Assembly: GCA_013362805.1 (NCBI GenBank)
Contig: JABFVL010000036.1
Location: 54,171-118,170 of the forward strand
Length of the DNA: 64,000 nt
Source: Mycobacteriales bacterium
Lineage (GTDB): Bacteria; Actinomycetota; Actinomycetes; Mycobacteriales; QHCE01
Direction: 5' to 3'
The notes beneath the pieces were generated by a model. That model had not been told where the DNA came from. It was given only the letters and a program-made list of their open reading frames with translations, and ran no database searches. The translations under genes were made by a program, and so were the position numbers. Numbering within the stretch: position 1 is the stretch's first letter; the number at the start of each line of letters is the position of its first letter. This document shows, one piece after another, positions 36,971-45,890 of this stretch.

Positions 36971-37702
36971 CTATGGCAGATTGGTGATGATTTCCGCGAT
37001 ACCAGTTTTGCGCCCGGTGTAGAAGGGCACTTCTTCTCGCACATGACGGCGCGCGGTGGATGCCCGCAGATGACGCATCAGGTCCACAATGCGATGCAGA
37101 TCGTCGGCTTCGAACGCCAAGATCCATTCGTAATCTGTGAGCGCGAATGAGGCGATGGTATTCGCCCGGACATCTGGATAGTCGCGCGCCATTTTGCCAT
37201 GTTCGGCCAACATGAAGCGACGCTCTTCGTCAGGGAGCAGATACCACTCGTACGAGCGCACAAACGGGTAGACGCAGATGAATTCGCGAGCTTCTTCACC
37301 CGCGATGAACGCCGGAATGTGGGCTTTATTGAATTCAGCGGGCCGGTGAAGCGCAGTGACGGACCATTCGGGGCGAAGGGTGCGTCCGAATGCGGTGCGC
37401 CGGAATCGCGAGTATGCGCTTTGCAGTTGTTCGATGGTCGGTGCGTGCCACCAAAGCATCACATCAGCGTCAGCCCGCATCCCCGAAAGGTCATAAGTTC
37501 CACGGGTTTCGATGCCCTCTGACCGCAGTTCGGCTATGAGTTCTTCCACTTCGGCGATGTGGCCATTGCGTTGTGCGCCGAGCGGGGTGGCCGCGCCAAA
37601 CACTGACCACATGGCGTAACGAATTTCATCGTTGAGTGCCCGTAGACGCTGCGCGTTCGTGGGCTTTTTCGCGGGTTCATTTGTTGGCTGCGCGTCCGTC
37701 AT
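36971..37702 (-). CDS. hemQ: coproheme decarboxylase (chlorite-dismutase fold)
   Basis: A 243-aa HemQ, the last enzyme of the coproporphyrin-dependent heme pathway in Gram-positives; it turns iron-coproporphyrin III into heme b with peroxide. Visible landmarks are FVRSYEWYLLP with the catalytic Tyr region, and EHGKMARDYPDV with the axial His. The start at 37702 (MTDAQ) is preferred over an ATG 13 codons upstream. In many actinobacteria hemQ directly follows hemG/cgoX; here the GH114-like gene intervenes. Confidence 0.95.
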   Translation of the reverse strand: MTDAQPTNEPAKKPTNAQRLRALNDEIRYAMWSVFGAATPLGAQRNGHIAEVEELIAELRSEGIETRGTYDLSGMRADADVMLWWHAPTIEQLQSAYSRFRRTAFGRTLRPEWSVTALHRPAEFNKAHIPAFIAGEEAREFICVYPFVRSYEWYLLPDEERRFMLAEHGKMARDYPDVRANTIASFALTDYEWILAFEADDLHRIVDLMRHLRASTARRHVREEVPFYTGRKTGIAEIITNLP

Positions 37703-37747
37703 GGACCCGATTCTGCCCCGTGCACCACTTCTGTGCTGCATTGGGGC

Positions 37748-38647
37748 TCACCGGCAGGATGGACGTGGGTGGCCTAGATCAATGTCCGCCACGTAGCCCG
37801 CAAAACCTTCTCGCCGATATGCGGCGCATGCGGTTCGAATGTTTTTCGGGGAGTCAGCGTAATCCGTAGCGAGCACAATTTTTCCCGCATCTTTGATTGC
37901 GCGGACATGGTCGAGATTTTCTTGACAATAATCCTGGAAACACGGAACGTCCGCGTTCTGAAAGAAAAGATCCTCGACACCGATGCCATCAATCGCATCG
38001 ACATACCCTGGATACGTTCTCAATTCTGGAGAGTTTTGCGGAAAAATCCAGAAGTTTTCATTCTGCTTTCTCGCATATTCGCTAATTCTTATCACTAGAT
38101 CAACCATGAGCCGAGCCAGATCGTCGCGGTTCTTATCGGCGGCGAATTGCGGCGATATATCTTCATACGCCAACAGAACATCCAGATACACACCATCGAA
38201 ACCTGCACTGATCGCCTGGTCAACACGAGGACGAACAACGAATTCCCACCAACTATCAGCCCAATAGGTGACAAAGTTTTCGTCCGGCCATTCACCCCAC
38301 CGATTAGCGATTAGCTCTGGTGCTTCACTCAGAACGCGTGCATATTCTGGCCGATAGTTTTCAAGGCTTCCGATCGAGAAATAGGAAAGGGTCTTCTTTC
38401 CTGAATCATGAAGCATGTCAATCTCATCGCGCCGAAAATAATCGGCGCCACCATCCCGCGCTAAATCAATAATTGCCAAGTCCTGCGGCAATGACGCGAT
38501 TTGCTCCAATTTATCGTCTCGGTAATCTTGCAACTGATACACAAAACTGTCGATTTCCAGCTCCGACTTTGACGCGTTTGTGTCACTAGTTGACGCGCAG
38601 GCCGTGAGCGGGATCAGCACCACAATGAACAGCCACAGCGCCTTCAA
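37748..38647 (-). CDS. GH114/TM1410-like (endo-alpha-1,4-polygalactosaminidase-type) lipoprotein
   Basis: A 299-aa exported protein. The TTG start at 38647 overlaps the hemG stop (TTGA) and yields a clean lipoprotein signal, MKALWLFIVVLIPLTAC. The TIM-barrel body has the family marks: VYQLQDY, LAIIDLARDG, TLSYFSIGSLENYRPEY, GFDGVYLDVLLAYED with catalytic-type acidic residues, and FFQNADVP. Relatives cleave alpha-1,4-linked galactosamine polymers such as fungal galactosaminogalactan. The gene is visibly richer in AT than the heme genes on both sides, which suggests later acquisition. Confidence 0.83.
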   Translation of the reverse strand: MKALWLFIVVLIPLTACASTSDTNASKSELEIDSFVYQLQDYRDDKLEQIASLPQDLAIIDLARDGGADYFRRDEIDMLHDSGKKTLSYFSIGSLENYRPEYARVLSEAPELIANRWGEWPDENFVTYWADSWWEFVVRPRVDQAISAGFDGVYLDVLLAYEDISPQFAADKNRDDLARLMVDLVIRISEYARKQNENFWIFPQNSPELRTYPGYVDAIDGIGVEDLFFQNADVPCFQDYCQENLDHVRAIKDAGKIVLATDYADSPKNIRTACAAYRREGFAGYVADIDLGHPRPSCR

Positions 38648-40014
38648 CGAATAACCCGTCGCGTCAAAATCTGATCGGCCGCGCGCTGCCCGGACGCGAT
38701 ACACGCTGGGATACCGACACCGTCATAGCCAGCACCCGCGATCGCCAGACCTTCGGGCAAAGCTCTACGAGCCTGCTCCAACCGATCGAGATGGCCGACA
38801 AAATATTGTGGAAGGGCACCTCCCCAGCGCTGCACATGGGTGGCGATAGGAGTCGGCACTTTGATCCCCATTGCGAGCAAATCACGAATCACCAGTTCCG
38901 CCAGCCCATCATCATCACGCGCCAGCACCCGCTCTTGCCCAAAACGCCCCAGCGAAGCGCGGATAATCGGCGTGCCCTCCCGCCCCCACTTTTGGCTCGA
39001 GAAGGTCACGGCTTTTACGTCCAGCCCGGCCGCCGCTGGCACCAAGACACCGCTCCCGGGGGGCAGGCTCGTGCCCGGAGGCAACGCGAACGTCACCAAA
39101 GCGACACCGGCGTATTCGATCTGCGCCAACGACTCCGCCGCATGTGGAGCCACCGACCGCAGCAGACGGCTCGCTGGACGGGCTGGACAGGCAATAATGA
39201 CGGAATCGGCCTCCACCATCTGACGTTCTCGACTCATGCCGACGATCACCCGCCAGCCATCGGGCCGACGTTGCAACTCGCGGGCGGGCAACCCGAGGCG
39301 AATATCAGCCCCTGACGTCGCAGCGACCAACTCAACCAAGGCCGAAAGCCCATTATGGACAGTGTTGAAAACCGGGCCACTAGTGACGCCCGAACCCATC
39401 AGGGAACGGGCACCCACCACCATCGAAGGGGTGTGCTCCAACTTCGCCGCCAATTGAGGGAGTGCGGCCCGCACCGAAATCTCATCCGCGAACCCGGCAT
39501 ACACCCCGCCTAGCAGCGGATCCATCAGCCGATCGACCAAAGCATTTCCGAAACGTTGACGCGCGAGCACCCCTACCGCGATGTCCTCGCGCAACAGTGG
39601 TCCGGGGCGATCCGGCTCATCGTTCACATGCGCCACATCGGCGGGCCCCAATACACCGGATTGCGCCAAGGCCGTCAGGTCCGCGGGAATGCCCAACATC
39701 GTGCGAGACGGCAAAGGACGCAAAGCTTCATCGGTGAACACCGAGGCCTGAGTGGTTGCAGGAGCATCCAAAGCCAAACCGAGGCGATCGGCAAGACGCT
39801 TGGCCTCAGGTCGACGCACCAGAAATGCCTCAGCACCCAACTCAATCCGGCCATATGCGAACTCGTCGGTATAAAGCTTGCCGCCCAAACGGCCCGCTCC
39901 CTCAATCACCGTGATTCGGGCTGAAGGCATCAAATCACGGACCCGAAGAGCAGCGGCAAGACCACTGATTCCGCCACCAATCACCGCGACCCGTGACACA
40001 CCCCGTTCGTTCAT
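38644..40014 (-). CDS. cgoX: coproporphyrinogen III oxidase/protoporphyrinogen oxidase (HemG/HemY type)
   Basis: A 456-aa FAD-linked oxidase. The N-terminal VAVIGGGISGLAAALR is the dinucleotide-binding fold, ELGAEAFLVRRPEA the conserved substrate-side block, and GLAIAGAGYDGVGIPACI the C-terminal FAD motif. Together with HemQ this points to oxidation of coproporphyrinogen III to coproporphyrin III. The start at the ATG 40014 is chosen because the ORF upstream is not conserved in character. The stop overlaps the start of the GH114-like gene. Confidence 0.93.
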   Translation of the reverse strand: MNERGVSRVAVIGGGISGLAAALRVRDLMPSARITVIEGAGRLGGKLYTDEFAYGRIELGAEAFLVRRPEAKRLADRLGLALDAPATTQASVFTDEALRPLPSRTMLGIPADLTALAQSGVLGPADVAHVNDEPDRPGPLLREDIAVGVLARQRFGNALVDRLMDPLLGGVYAGFADEISVRAALPQLAAKLEHTPSMVVGARSLMGSGVTSGPVFNTVHNGLSALVELVAATSGADIRLGLPARELQRRPDGWRVIVGMSRERQMVEADSVIIACPARPASRLLRSVAPHAAESLAQIEYAGVALVTFALPPGTSLPPGSGVLVPAAAGLDVKAVTFSSQKWGREGTPIIRASLGRFGQERVLARDDDGLAELVIRDLLAMGIKVPTPIATHVQRWGGALPQYFVGHLDRLEQARRALPEGLAIAGAGYDGVGIPACIASGQRAADQILTRRVIR

Positions 40015-40806
40015 GCCTTGATTCTGCCCGCAGCTTCCCACCCACCTAGTCGGGCCCTGGCGCCCTAGTGGCAATCGCGTCGACATCGGGCCAGACGGCA
40101 CATCTAGGCACGCTAGATATCCTGGGCCCAGGTTCCAGTTGCATTGCCGACCAAGCGACTAACCAGAAGCAGCAAACCTGTGTCGTCGGTGTGCGTCCTG
40201 AACAGGCTTGCCTCACGTCACGGCGAACATTCACCGCAAATCCCGGACCGATAGTTCGTTCGGCTCGAACCCCCAACCGGCTCGAGCCGAACGAAGCTCC
40301 ACAAGCGATCCAGACGCCGAAGGTCAGAAGCCCCTCGGACATTAATAACACCGCGCCACGTTGGACAAAGCCCAACCACCACCAACCCACTATCGCCATA
40401 AACGTGGCTAGCGCCGAGACCAGCATCAACAACGCCGAAGCGAAACACGTGCCGGGAACGACCCAGCCGCCAGGGTAGCCACACCGTGCGCACCATCACG
40501 GCCAACACAAAACTGGCCTTTACGATCGCCCTGGTAAGTAAGTGTTTCTGATGAGCGAAACGGCCTCTTCGCGTCTGGCACAACTCGCATTAATACTAGG
40601 CGCGCAATCCATCGTCAGAGAAGCATCCACAGTGGCGGGTGCCCCAAAGCGCGCCAGCGGCGCCGCGATAGTCGGGGGCAGGCTTAGCCACCACTGGAAA
40701 ACCAACTGGAGTAGGAACAGCCGCGTGGCGGACAAAAACCCCATTATCGACGTGGACGCACGTGTTCACTCAGTCTGTCTACCTCACGTGTTTCACCGGT
40801 GGACAG
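40015..40806. other. 792-base gap between hemE and cgoX with traces of a broken membrane-protein gene
   Basis: No convincing intact gene lies here. On the minus strand, three overlapping frames carry membrane-like stretches: one near 40744-40640 (LFLLQLVFQWWLSL), one near 40530-40490 (SFVLAVMVRTVWL), and one near 40440-40320 (LVSALATFMAIVGWWWLGF, GLLTFGVWIACG). They could be parts of a small membrane protein broken by frameshifts, or chance. A long inverted repeat lies at 40255-40295. Confidence 0.4.
40255..40295. repeat. 14-bp perfect inverted repeat in the hemE-cgoX gap
   Basis: TTCGTTCGGCTCGA (40255-40268) and its exact complement TCGAGCCGAACGAA (40282-40295) are separated by 13 bases. 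It could form a stable hairpin or mark a regulatory or mobile-element remnant. No T-run follows on either side. Confidence 0.7.
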
Positions 40807-41829
40807 TTAGCGTGCCGAGCGCTCATGCACCAAGTCGACGACTCTGGTGATGACATCGGGATCGGTGTCAGGCAAAACTCCATGGCCCAAGTTAAAAATG
40901 TGGCCAGGCGCATCGCGTCCCTCATCCAAAATCCTGGTGACTTCGCGTTCGACAACTTCGGGGCTCGCGAATAGCAGAGCGGGATCGAGGTTCCCCTGCA
41001 CCGCGATCTGCGGTCCCAGTTGACGGCTCGCCACATCAAGTGGTGTGCGCCAGTCAACCCCCACTACATCAGCGCCCGCATCTGCGAAATCTTTCAACAT
41101 GTGCCCGGTTCCGACGCCAAAGTGAATCCGTGGAACACCACTATCGCCCAGGCCGCGCAGAATTTTCGTGGAGTGTGGGGCGACAAACTCAAGGTAATCG
41201 GCCCGGGAAAGCGCGCCAGCCCACGAATCGAACAGTTGCACCGCGCTGGCCCCGGCGCCAACCTGCACACGCAGAAACTCAAGAGAGATATCGGCGAGAC
41301 GGTCGCACAACGCGTGCCACAATGCTGGCTCCGAACGCATCAGGGCCTTAGTTTTCTCGTGGTGCTTGGATGGCCCACCCTCCACCAGATAGCTGGCCAA
41401 GGTAAACGGCGCCCCCGCGAAACCAATCAGCGGCACATCGCCAAGTTCGCGGACCAGCCCGGTGACAGCCTCGGTGATGTATGGGACGTCTTCAGCGGTA
41501 AGCGCCCGCAGCCCGTCCAAGTCAGAGGCCTGACGGATGGGTTTAGCGATAACCGGACCAACACCGGGCTTTATCTCGACATCAACGCCCACCGCGCGAA
41601 GTGGGACAACGATGTCGGAGAAAAATATGGCGGCGTCGACATGATGACGGCGCACCGGCTGCAAAGTGACCTCGATGACGAGCTCTGGAGTCGCACAGGC
41701 GTCCAACATTGCCGTGCCGGCTCGCACTTTGCGATATTCCGGCAGGGAACGTCCGGCTTGACGCATGAACCACACGGGAGTTCGACTGGTTGGTTCACGC
41801 CGGCATGCGGCCAAAAAATCAGAAGTCAC
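40807..41829 (-). CDS. hemE: uroporphyrinogen decarboxylase
   Basis: A 340-aa HemE, converting uroporphyrinogen III to coproporphyrinogen [19 protein letters not shown] near the N-terminus is the signature for substrate carboxylate binding; the catalytic Asp lies in FFSDIVVP, and [12 protein letters not shown] and the [12 protein letters not shown] block are also conserved. The start at GTG 41829 (VTSDFLAAC) fits the family; a GTG 14 codons upstream would nearly touch the divergent DUF3000 gene. It is the first gene of the heme block but is separated from cgoX by an unusually long gap. Confidence 0.95.
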   Translation of the reverse strand: MTSDFLAACRREPTSRTPVWFMRQAGRSLPEYRKVRAGTAMLDACATPELVIEVTLQPVRRHHVDAAIFFSDIVVPLRAVGVDVEIKPGVGPVIAKPIRQASDLDGLRALTAEDVPYITEAVTGLVRELGDVPLIGFAGAPFTLASYLVEGGPSKHHEKTKALMRSEPALWHALCDRLADISLEFLRVQVGAGASAVQLFDSWAGALSRADYLEFVAPHSTKILRGLGDSGVPRIHFGVGTGHMLKDFADAGADVVGVDWRTPLDVASRQLGPQIAVQGNLDPALLFASPEVVEREVTRILDEGRDAPGHIFNLGHGVLPDTDPDVITRVVDLVHERSAR

Positions 41830-41897
41830 ACCCTGGATGCTGCCATGCCCCGGCGCGGCGCCGTGCACCACCTCTGTCGCCCTGCCAGGGTGTGGGT

Positions 41898-42518
41898 ATG
41901 AGCGATCCCGTCAAGCGTGTGAGCACGGCACGCTCAGGCCAACGCCACAACAATGTGGCCCTGTTGGCATCAGCGCCGTTCAGCGAGGCTGTGGCCAGCC
42001 TGCGTGGTGTCACGCCACGCCCGGAAATCGTGTTGGAAGAGCTCCCCGCGCCGAGACGGATCGCACCCTATTCCTTCGCCCTGGGCGCCACCGTGATGAG
42101 CGGCGATGATGAGCTTGCCAATGGGCGACTCATTTTCTTGTTCGATCCGCAGGGCCAGCCATCGTGGGATGGCACGATGCGACTGGTCAGCTACGTGGGG
42201 GCGGAAACTGACCCAACTTTGGCCAATGATCCGGCATTCGCGCAGGTGGGTTGGGGTTGGCTTCAAGAGGCGCTGGAAGCCCAACGCGCTCGGCATACCG
42301 CGCTGACCGGAACGGTAACGCAAGTTCATTCGACTCGGTTTCATACGCCAGAGGGCGCTGATTCAGCACCCGACCACACCACTGACATAGAAATCCGAGC
42401 CTCGTGGACCGCCCTGGAGGAAGATCTGGCCCCGCACTTGCGTGCGTGGTGCACCGTTTTGGAAACCAGTGCGGGGCTGCCACCGCCCGGGATCACGACG
42501 TTGAAACCTCGTGTCTAA
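41898..42518 (+). CDS. DUF3000 family protein
   Basis: A 206-aa soluble protein found mainly in actinobacteria, typically beside hemE and an RNase D-like gene as here. Family traits seen are [12 protein letters not shown] near the N-terminus and [12 protein letters not shown] in the middle, with a W-x-ALE-DLAPHL-AWC block near the end. Its biochemical function is unknown. The ATG at 41898 gives the normal length. The 3' end overlaps the protease gene on the other strand by 4 bp. Confidence 0.9.
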   Translation: MSDPVKRVSTARSGQRHNNVALLASAPFSEAVASLRGVTPRPEIVLEELPAPRRIAPYSFALGATVMSGDDELANGRLIFLFDPQGQPSWDGTMRLVSYVGAETDPTLANDPAFAQVGWGWLQEALEAQRARHTALTGTVTQVHSTRFHTPEGADSAPDHTTDIEIRASWTALEEDLAPHLRAWCTVLETSAGLPPPGITTLKPRV

Positions 42519-43468
42519 CAGTTGAGAAGTTTTTCGCACACAGTGGCGATGGGAATCGCGAGTCCTAGCCCCTCGGCGCCATCTTCAACGATCTTGGCAC
42601 TGGCGATACCGACCACGTCGCCTTCGGCATTCACGACAGGCCCACCGGAGTTTCCAGGGCTAATCGCGGCATCGAACTGAATCACGTCGATGCCTAATGT
42701 TGGGTCTTGGCGAACCGCGCTCACCACGCCGGTGGTGACGGTGTCCGCTAAACCTAGCGGCGCCCCCACAACGACCACTGGATCGCCGGAGTTCACTGTG
42801 TTTTGCGCGGCGTCGAGCCGTGGAAATTCCTTGGATGTGTGCAAAATCGCGAGGTCCCGTTCGGGATCGACATCAACAACTGTCGCCGTGTAGCTGCGTT
42901 CTTTGCGTTCGATCGAGACTTTCTTATCACCGCCACCAGTGACCGCTGATTCGATCACGTGATAGTTGGTGACCAGTGAGGTACCTCCGCCACGAGTCGC
43001 GGGACCGAACGCGAAGGCGGTGCCAACCATGTCAGACACCTGGACTCGAAAAACTGATGGTAAGACTTCTTCAGCCACTTCAGCGGCGTTGAGCACCCCG
43101 GAGGTGCGTCCTTCTACTTGAAGGATGCGCTCGTCAAATGTTCGCGCGGCCTCTTCCACTTCGCCTAGTCGATCATTCGCCTCGCGCAGGTCAGCGGACG
43201 TGTCGTTCGCTTTCCCGGACAGCACAACCAGCAGGGCCGTTTGAACGACCGCGATCGCCAGCAGCACCCCTAGACTGGTGGCGCCCAGCCACATCGGCAT
43301 CATTCGCACGCTGCGAGCTGGACGAGGCGGCGGCATTTGCCCAGCTGGAGGGCTAGATTGCATCATTGGCGCCTTGATGACTGGGGGTTTAGGTGGGGCG
43401 GGCATAGGCGGTGGTACCGGTTGGGCTGTGGTCGGCTGTTCGGCGGCCGGTGGGGGCGCATCGCTCAT
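42515..43468 (-). CDS. membrane-anchored trypsin-like serine protease
   Basis: A 317-aa protein. A Pro-rich cytoplasmic N-terminus (about 1-60) leads into one membrane helix (about 65-88, LGVLLAIAVVQTALLVVL), a short coiled coil and a trypsin-like domain. The catalytic triad is visible: His in TNYHVI, Asp in ERDLAIL, Ser in PGNSGGPV. It ends soon after the protease fold, without the PDZ domain of typical HtrA. It probably acts outside the membrane in protein quality control or signalling. The ATG at 43468 is the likely start. Confidence 0.9.
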   Translation of the reverse strand: MSDAPPPAAEQPTTAQPVPPPMPAPPKPPVIKAPMMQSSPPAGQMPPPRPARSVRMMPMWLGATSLGVLLAIAVVQTALLVVLSGKANDTSADLREANDRLGEVEEAARTFDERILQVEGRTSGVLNAAEVAEEVLPSVFRVQVSDMVGTAFAFGPATRGGGTSLVTNYHVIESAVTGGGDKKVSIERKERSYTATVVDVDPERDLAILHTSKEFPRLDAAQNTVNSGDPVVVVGAPLGLADTVTTGVVSAVRQDPTLGIDVIQFDAAISPGNSGGPVVNAEGDVVGIASAKIVEDGAEGLGLAIPIATVCEKLLNC

Positions 43469-43595
43469 GGGCCAGCGCTCGCTTTCTTGCACGGTGCGGA
43501 CGCACATACGTTAGCTGGTGTCGGCCAACGCCCCGACGGGCCTCAACAGCAGGGAAGCTAAACGCCGGTGTAACGGCCTCCACTACGGTAGTGAC

Positions 43596-44801
43596 GTGGA
43601 ATCCACCCAATCAGCTGCTGAACCACTTCTCGTTCCCCGCGATGGTGTCCCCGAACCGGTAGACACGGACGCCGAGTTGGCCGCCGCCGTGTCGACCTTG
43701 CGGGCGGGCGCAGGCCCCGTAGCGGTCGATGCTGAGCGAGCCTCCGGCTACCGATATGGGCAGCGAGCTTATTTGGTACAGCTGCGCCGCGCGGGAACTG
43801 GGACCATTCTCATTGACCCGACTCCATTCGCTGACTTGCGTGTGGTTAACGACGCCATTGGCGACGCAGAGTGGGTGCTACACGCGGCTAGTCAAGATCT
43901 CCCATGCTTGACGGAAATTAGTATGCGCCCGAAGCGGCTTTTTGATACCGAATTGGCCGGCCGGTTGGGTGGTTATGCCCGAGTTGGTCTGGGTGCGATG
44001 GTTGAGGAGCTGTTGGGTTTCGCTCTGGAGAAGGGGCACTCCGCCGTTGACTGGAGCACCCGGCCCCTGCCGCATGACTGGCTGGTGTACGCGGCGCTAG
44101 ACGTTGAAGTTTTGGTGGAGTTGCGGGATGCGTTGAAAGCCGAACTGAGTCGCCAAGGAAAATTGGAATGGGCTTTGGAAGAGTTCGAGGCGTTGGCCTC
44201 AGCCCCACCTCCACCACCCCGCGCGGAACCGTGGCGACGCACCTCAGGCATTCATAAGGTACGCAACGTGCGGGGTTTGGCACGCGTTCGAGCCCTCTGG
44301 GAGGCACGGGACGCATTGGCGCAACAGCGGGATACCGCGCCAGGTCGAGTGCTCCCGGATGGAGCAATTATCGCCGCCGCGCTAGCTCAGCCCACCGATG
44401 AACACGAGCTATTCAAAATTGGCGCGTTCGCAGCCCGGCATGCCCGCCGCAGCGCGCACACGTGGCTGTCGGCCCTTAGACAGGCCGCGGCACTGACGGA
44501 TGCGGAGCTGCCGGGTAGCGCGCCTGGCGCGTCTGGTCCACCGCCGTTGCATCGCTGGAGCGATAAAAATCCCGAAGCCGCGGTCCGGCTGGCCAAAGCC
44601 CGAGCTGCTGTCGCGGAATTGGCTGAACAGCACAACGTTCCCACCGAAAATTTGCTCGCTCCGGCGCTAATTCGACAATTGGCATGGATTCCGCCGACTC
44701 AAGTGAGCGCTGAGTCTGTTGGTGCGGAATTGCGGGAACGTGGAGCCCGCAGCTGGCAAATTGATTTGTCCGCGCAGTCGCTTGCGGTTGCCTTGACGTA
44801 G
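43596..44801 (+). CDS. rnd: HRDC-domain ribonuclease D-like 3'-5' exonuclease
   Basis: A 401-aa protein. The exonuclease domain (about 25-195) has VAVDAERASGYRYGQRAYL (DEDD motif I with Asp and Glu), HAASQDLPCL (motif II) and HDWLVYAALDVEVL (motif III). Residues of about 215-290 (TSGIHKVRNVRGLARVRALWEAR) form the HRDC nucleic-acid-binding domain. It should trim 3' ends of structured RNA. The GTG at 43596 (VESTQS) is the likely start; an ATG 26 codons upstream is possible. Confidence 0.93.
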   Translation: MESTQSAAEPLLVPRDGVPEPVDTDAELAAAVSTLRAGAGPVAVDAERASGYRYGQRAYLVQLRRAGTGTILIDPTPFADLRVVNDAIGDAEWVLHAASQDLPCLTEISMRPKRLFDTELAGRLGGYARVGLGAMVEELLGFALEKGHSAVDWSTRPLPHDWLVYAALDVEVLVELRDALKAELSRQGKLEWALEEFEALASAPPPPPRAEPWRRTSGIHKVRNVRGLARVRALWEARDALAQQRDTAPGRVLPDGAIIAAALAQPTDEHELFKIGAFAARHARRSAHTWLSALRQAAALTDAELPGSAPGASGPPPLHRWSDKNPEAAVRLAKARAAVAELAEQHNVPTENLLAPALIRQLAWIPPTQVSAESVGAELRERGARSWQIDLSAQSLAVALT

Positions 44802-44823
44802 TGGGGTTTGTGGCGCTCCCCAC
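44801..44823 (+). terminator. hairpin terminator after the RNase D gene
   Basis: GTGGGG, beginning at the last base of the TAG stop codon, pairs with CCCCAC around an 11-nt loop and is followed by a short pyrimidine-rich stretch. It separates the RNase D gene from the iron-regulated promoter. Confidence 0.55.
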
Positions 44824-44841
44824 CTTTCACCACCTATTGGG

Positions 44842-44860
44842 GTAGGTTAGGCTCACCTAA
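44842..44860 (+). promoter_or_regulatory. IdeR/DmdR-type iron box upstream of the ferric reductase gene
   Basis: GTAGGTTAGGCTCACCTAA differs from the actinobacterial iron-box consensus TTAGGTTAGGCTAACCTAA at only a few bases. It lies about 58 bp before the reductase start, with a possible -10 element (TATTCT) just downstream. An iron-loaded IdeR/DmdR repressor would block transcription when iron is plentiful. Confidence 0.88.
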
Positions 44861-44917
44861 GGCAGGTTATTCTTACTTTCGCGGTCCCTGCCCGATCTCC
44901 GACGGCAAAGGCAGCTG

Positions 44918-45775
44918 ATGATGCACGGTGAGCGTACTCCGCTAACCGATATTGTCGCGCTCACTGAGGATATTTCCACACATCGGCATCGCGTAAGCCC
45001 CTGGTCATCAACTTTTTCAGCTGATCAGTCGATGATTCCCGCAGCAGAACTATTTCATGGCGAATCATCCATGCTCAGCGATGCATTGGACACCTACGCG
45101 CGCGCACATCGCACCGATCGACGCATTGCCGCCTCACAACTGTGGAAGAACTACACCTATTGGATGGCTGTACCAGCCGTCGCGGGTTGGGTCGCTCACC
45201 GACAGGTGCTTGACCTTTCAGAAAACGCGGTCGCTGTGCGGTTCACCCCCGACAGCCCATACATGCGGTTCGGGATGCTCACTCGCGCAGTAGCACATAT
45301 GGATCGCGATGATGATTCAAGACCGAGCAGCGTCACGCTCACCCACGAAGACGATGTACTCGAATTTCTAGCGACTCAACTCATCGTCGGCCATTTCACC
45401 CCTGCCGTAGACGCCTTTCGAGCGCTGAGTGGTTTGGGCACTCGCATTCTCTGGGGTTCGGTAGCCGTGGCCTTGACCCATCCAGTGAGCACCCTGTCGA
45501 CGCTGCTACGACGAGATTTCAGCGCCGAGCTGCGCGGTTTGCAGTCGCTGCTGGGGCCTAATGGCCGCCTCGTCGATTTCGCACCGGTCCGTGACGACGC
45601 CGGCAACGTTGAGACACGCCCCTTGCGGCGCACCTGTTGTCAAAAAATGCGAATTCCTGGAAGCACGAACTGCGTGAGCTGTCCGCTACTTTCTCCGGCG
45701 CGGCGTGCGGAGCTTTCCGCCCGGAAGGGCATAACGTGGCTGAACCTGGAGTCAACAGCGCCCGCAACGTTATAG
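44918..45775 (+). CDS. FhuF-like ferric-siderophore reductase
   Basis: A 285-aa protein ending in the FhuF-type [2Fe-2S] site: Cys-Cys-x10-Cys-x2-Cys (CCQKMRIPGSTNCVSCPL, about residues 243-260). The N-terminal two thirds match the loosely conserved FhuF body (LWKNYTYWMAVP). Such proteins release iron from siderophores in the cytoplasm by reduction. Control by iron is directly suggested by the iron box upstream. There are no siderophore transport genes next to it. Confidence 0.9.
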   Translation: MMHGERTPLTDIVALTEDISTHRHRVSPWSSTFSADQSMIPAAELFHGESSMLSDALDTYARAHRTDRRIAASQLWKNYTYWMAVPAVAGWVAHRQVLDLSENAVAVRFTPDSPYMRFGMLTRAVAHMDRDDDSRPSSVTLTHEDDVLEFLATQLIVGHFTPAVDAFRALSGLGTRILWGSVAVALTHPVSTLSTLLRRDFSAELRGLQSLLGPNGRLVDFAPVRDDAGNVETRPLRRTCCQKMRIPGSTNCVSCPLLSPARRAELSARKGITWLNLESTAPATL

Positions 45776-45794
45776 CTTGCGCTGGCATCGTTAC

Positions 45795-45808
45795 CTACTG
45801 GCGAGTAG
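45795..45808. promoter_or_regulatory. CTACT-N4-AGTAG inverted repeat upstream of fadA
   Basis: CTACTGGCGAGTAG lies 82 bp before fadA. Palindromes with a TACT-N4-AGTA core stand in front of fatty-acid-degradation genes in actinobacteria and are bound by TetR- or FadR-type regulators; the assignment here rests on that resemblance. Confidence 0.55.
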
Positions 45809-45890
45809 CATCGCGGTTGTCCCGAGATTGTTGTGAAATGTCGGCAGCAACCCTTTTATGGAAACCGCGGCCGCGCAGGAGGTTTTCCGC

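Noticed and set aside
40068..40478. 136-aa + strand frame in the hemE-cgoX gap
   Set aside because: No ribosome-binding site, low-complexity composition, and no motif; the minus-strand hydrophobic frames are at least as plausible.
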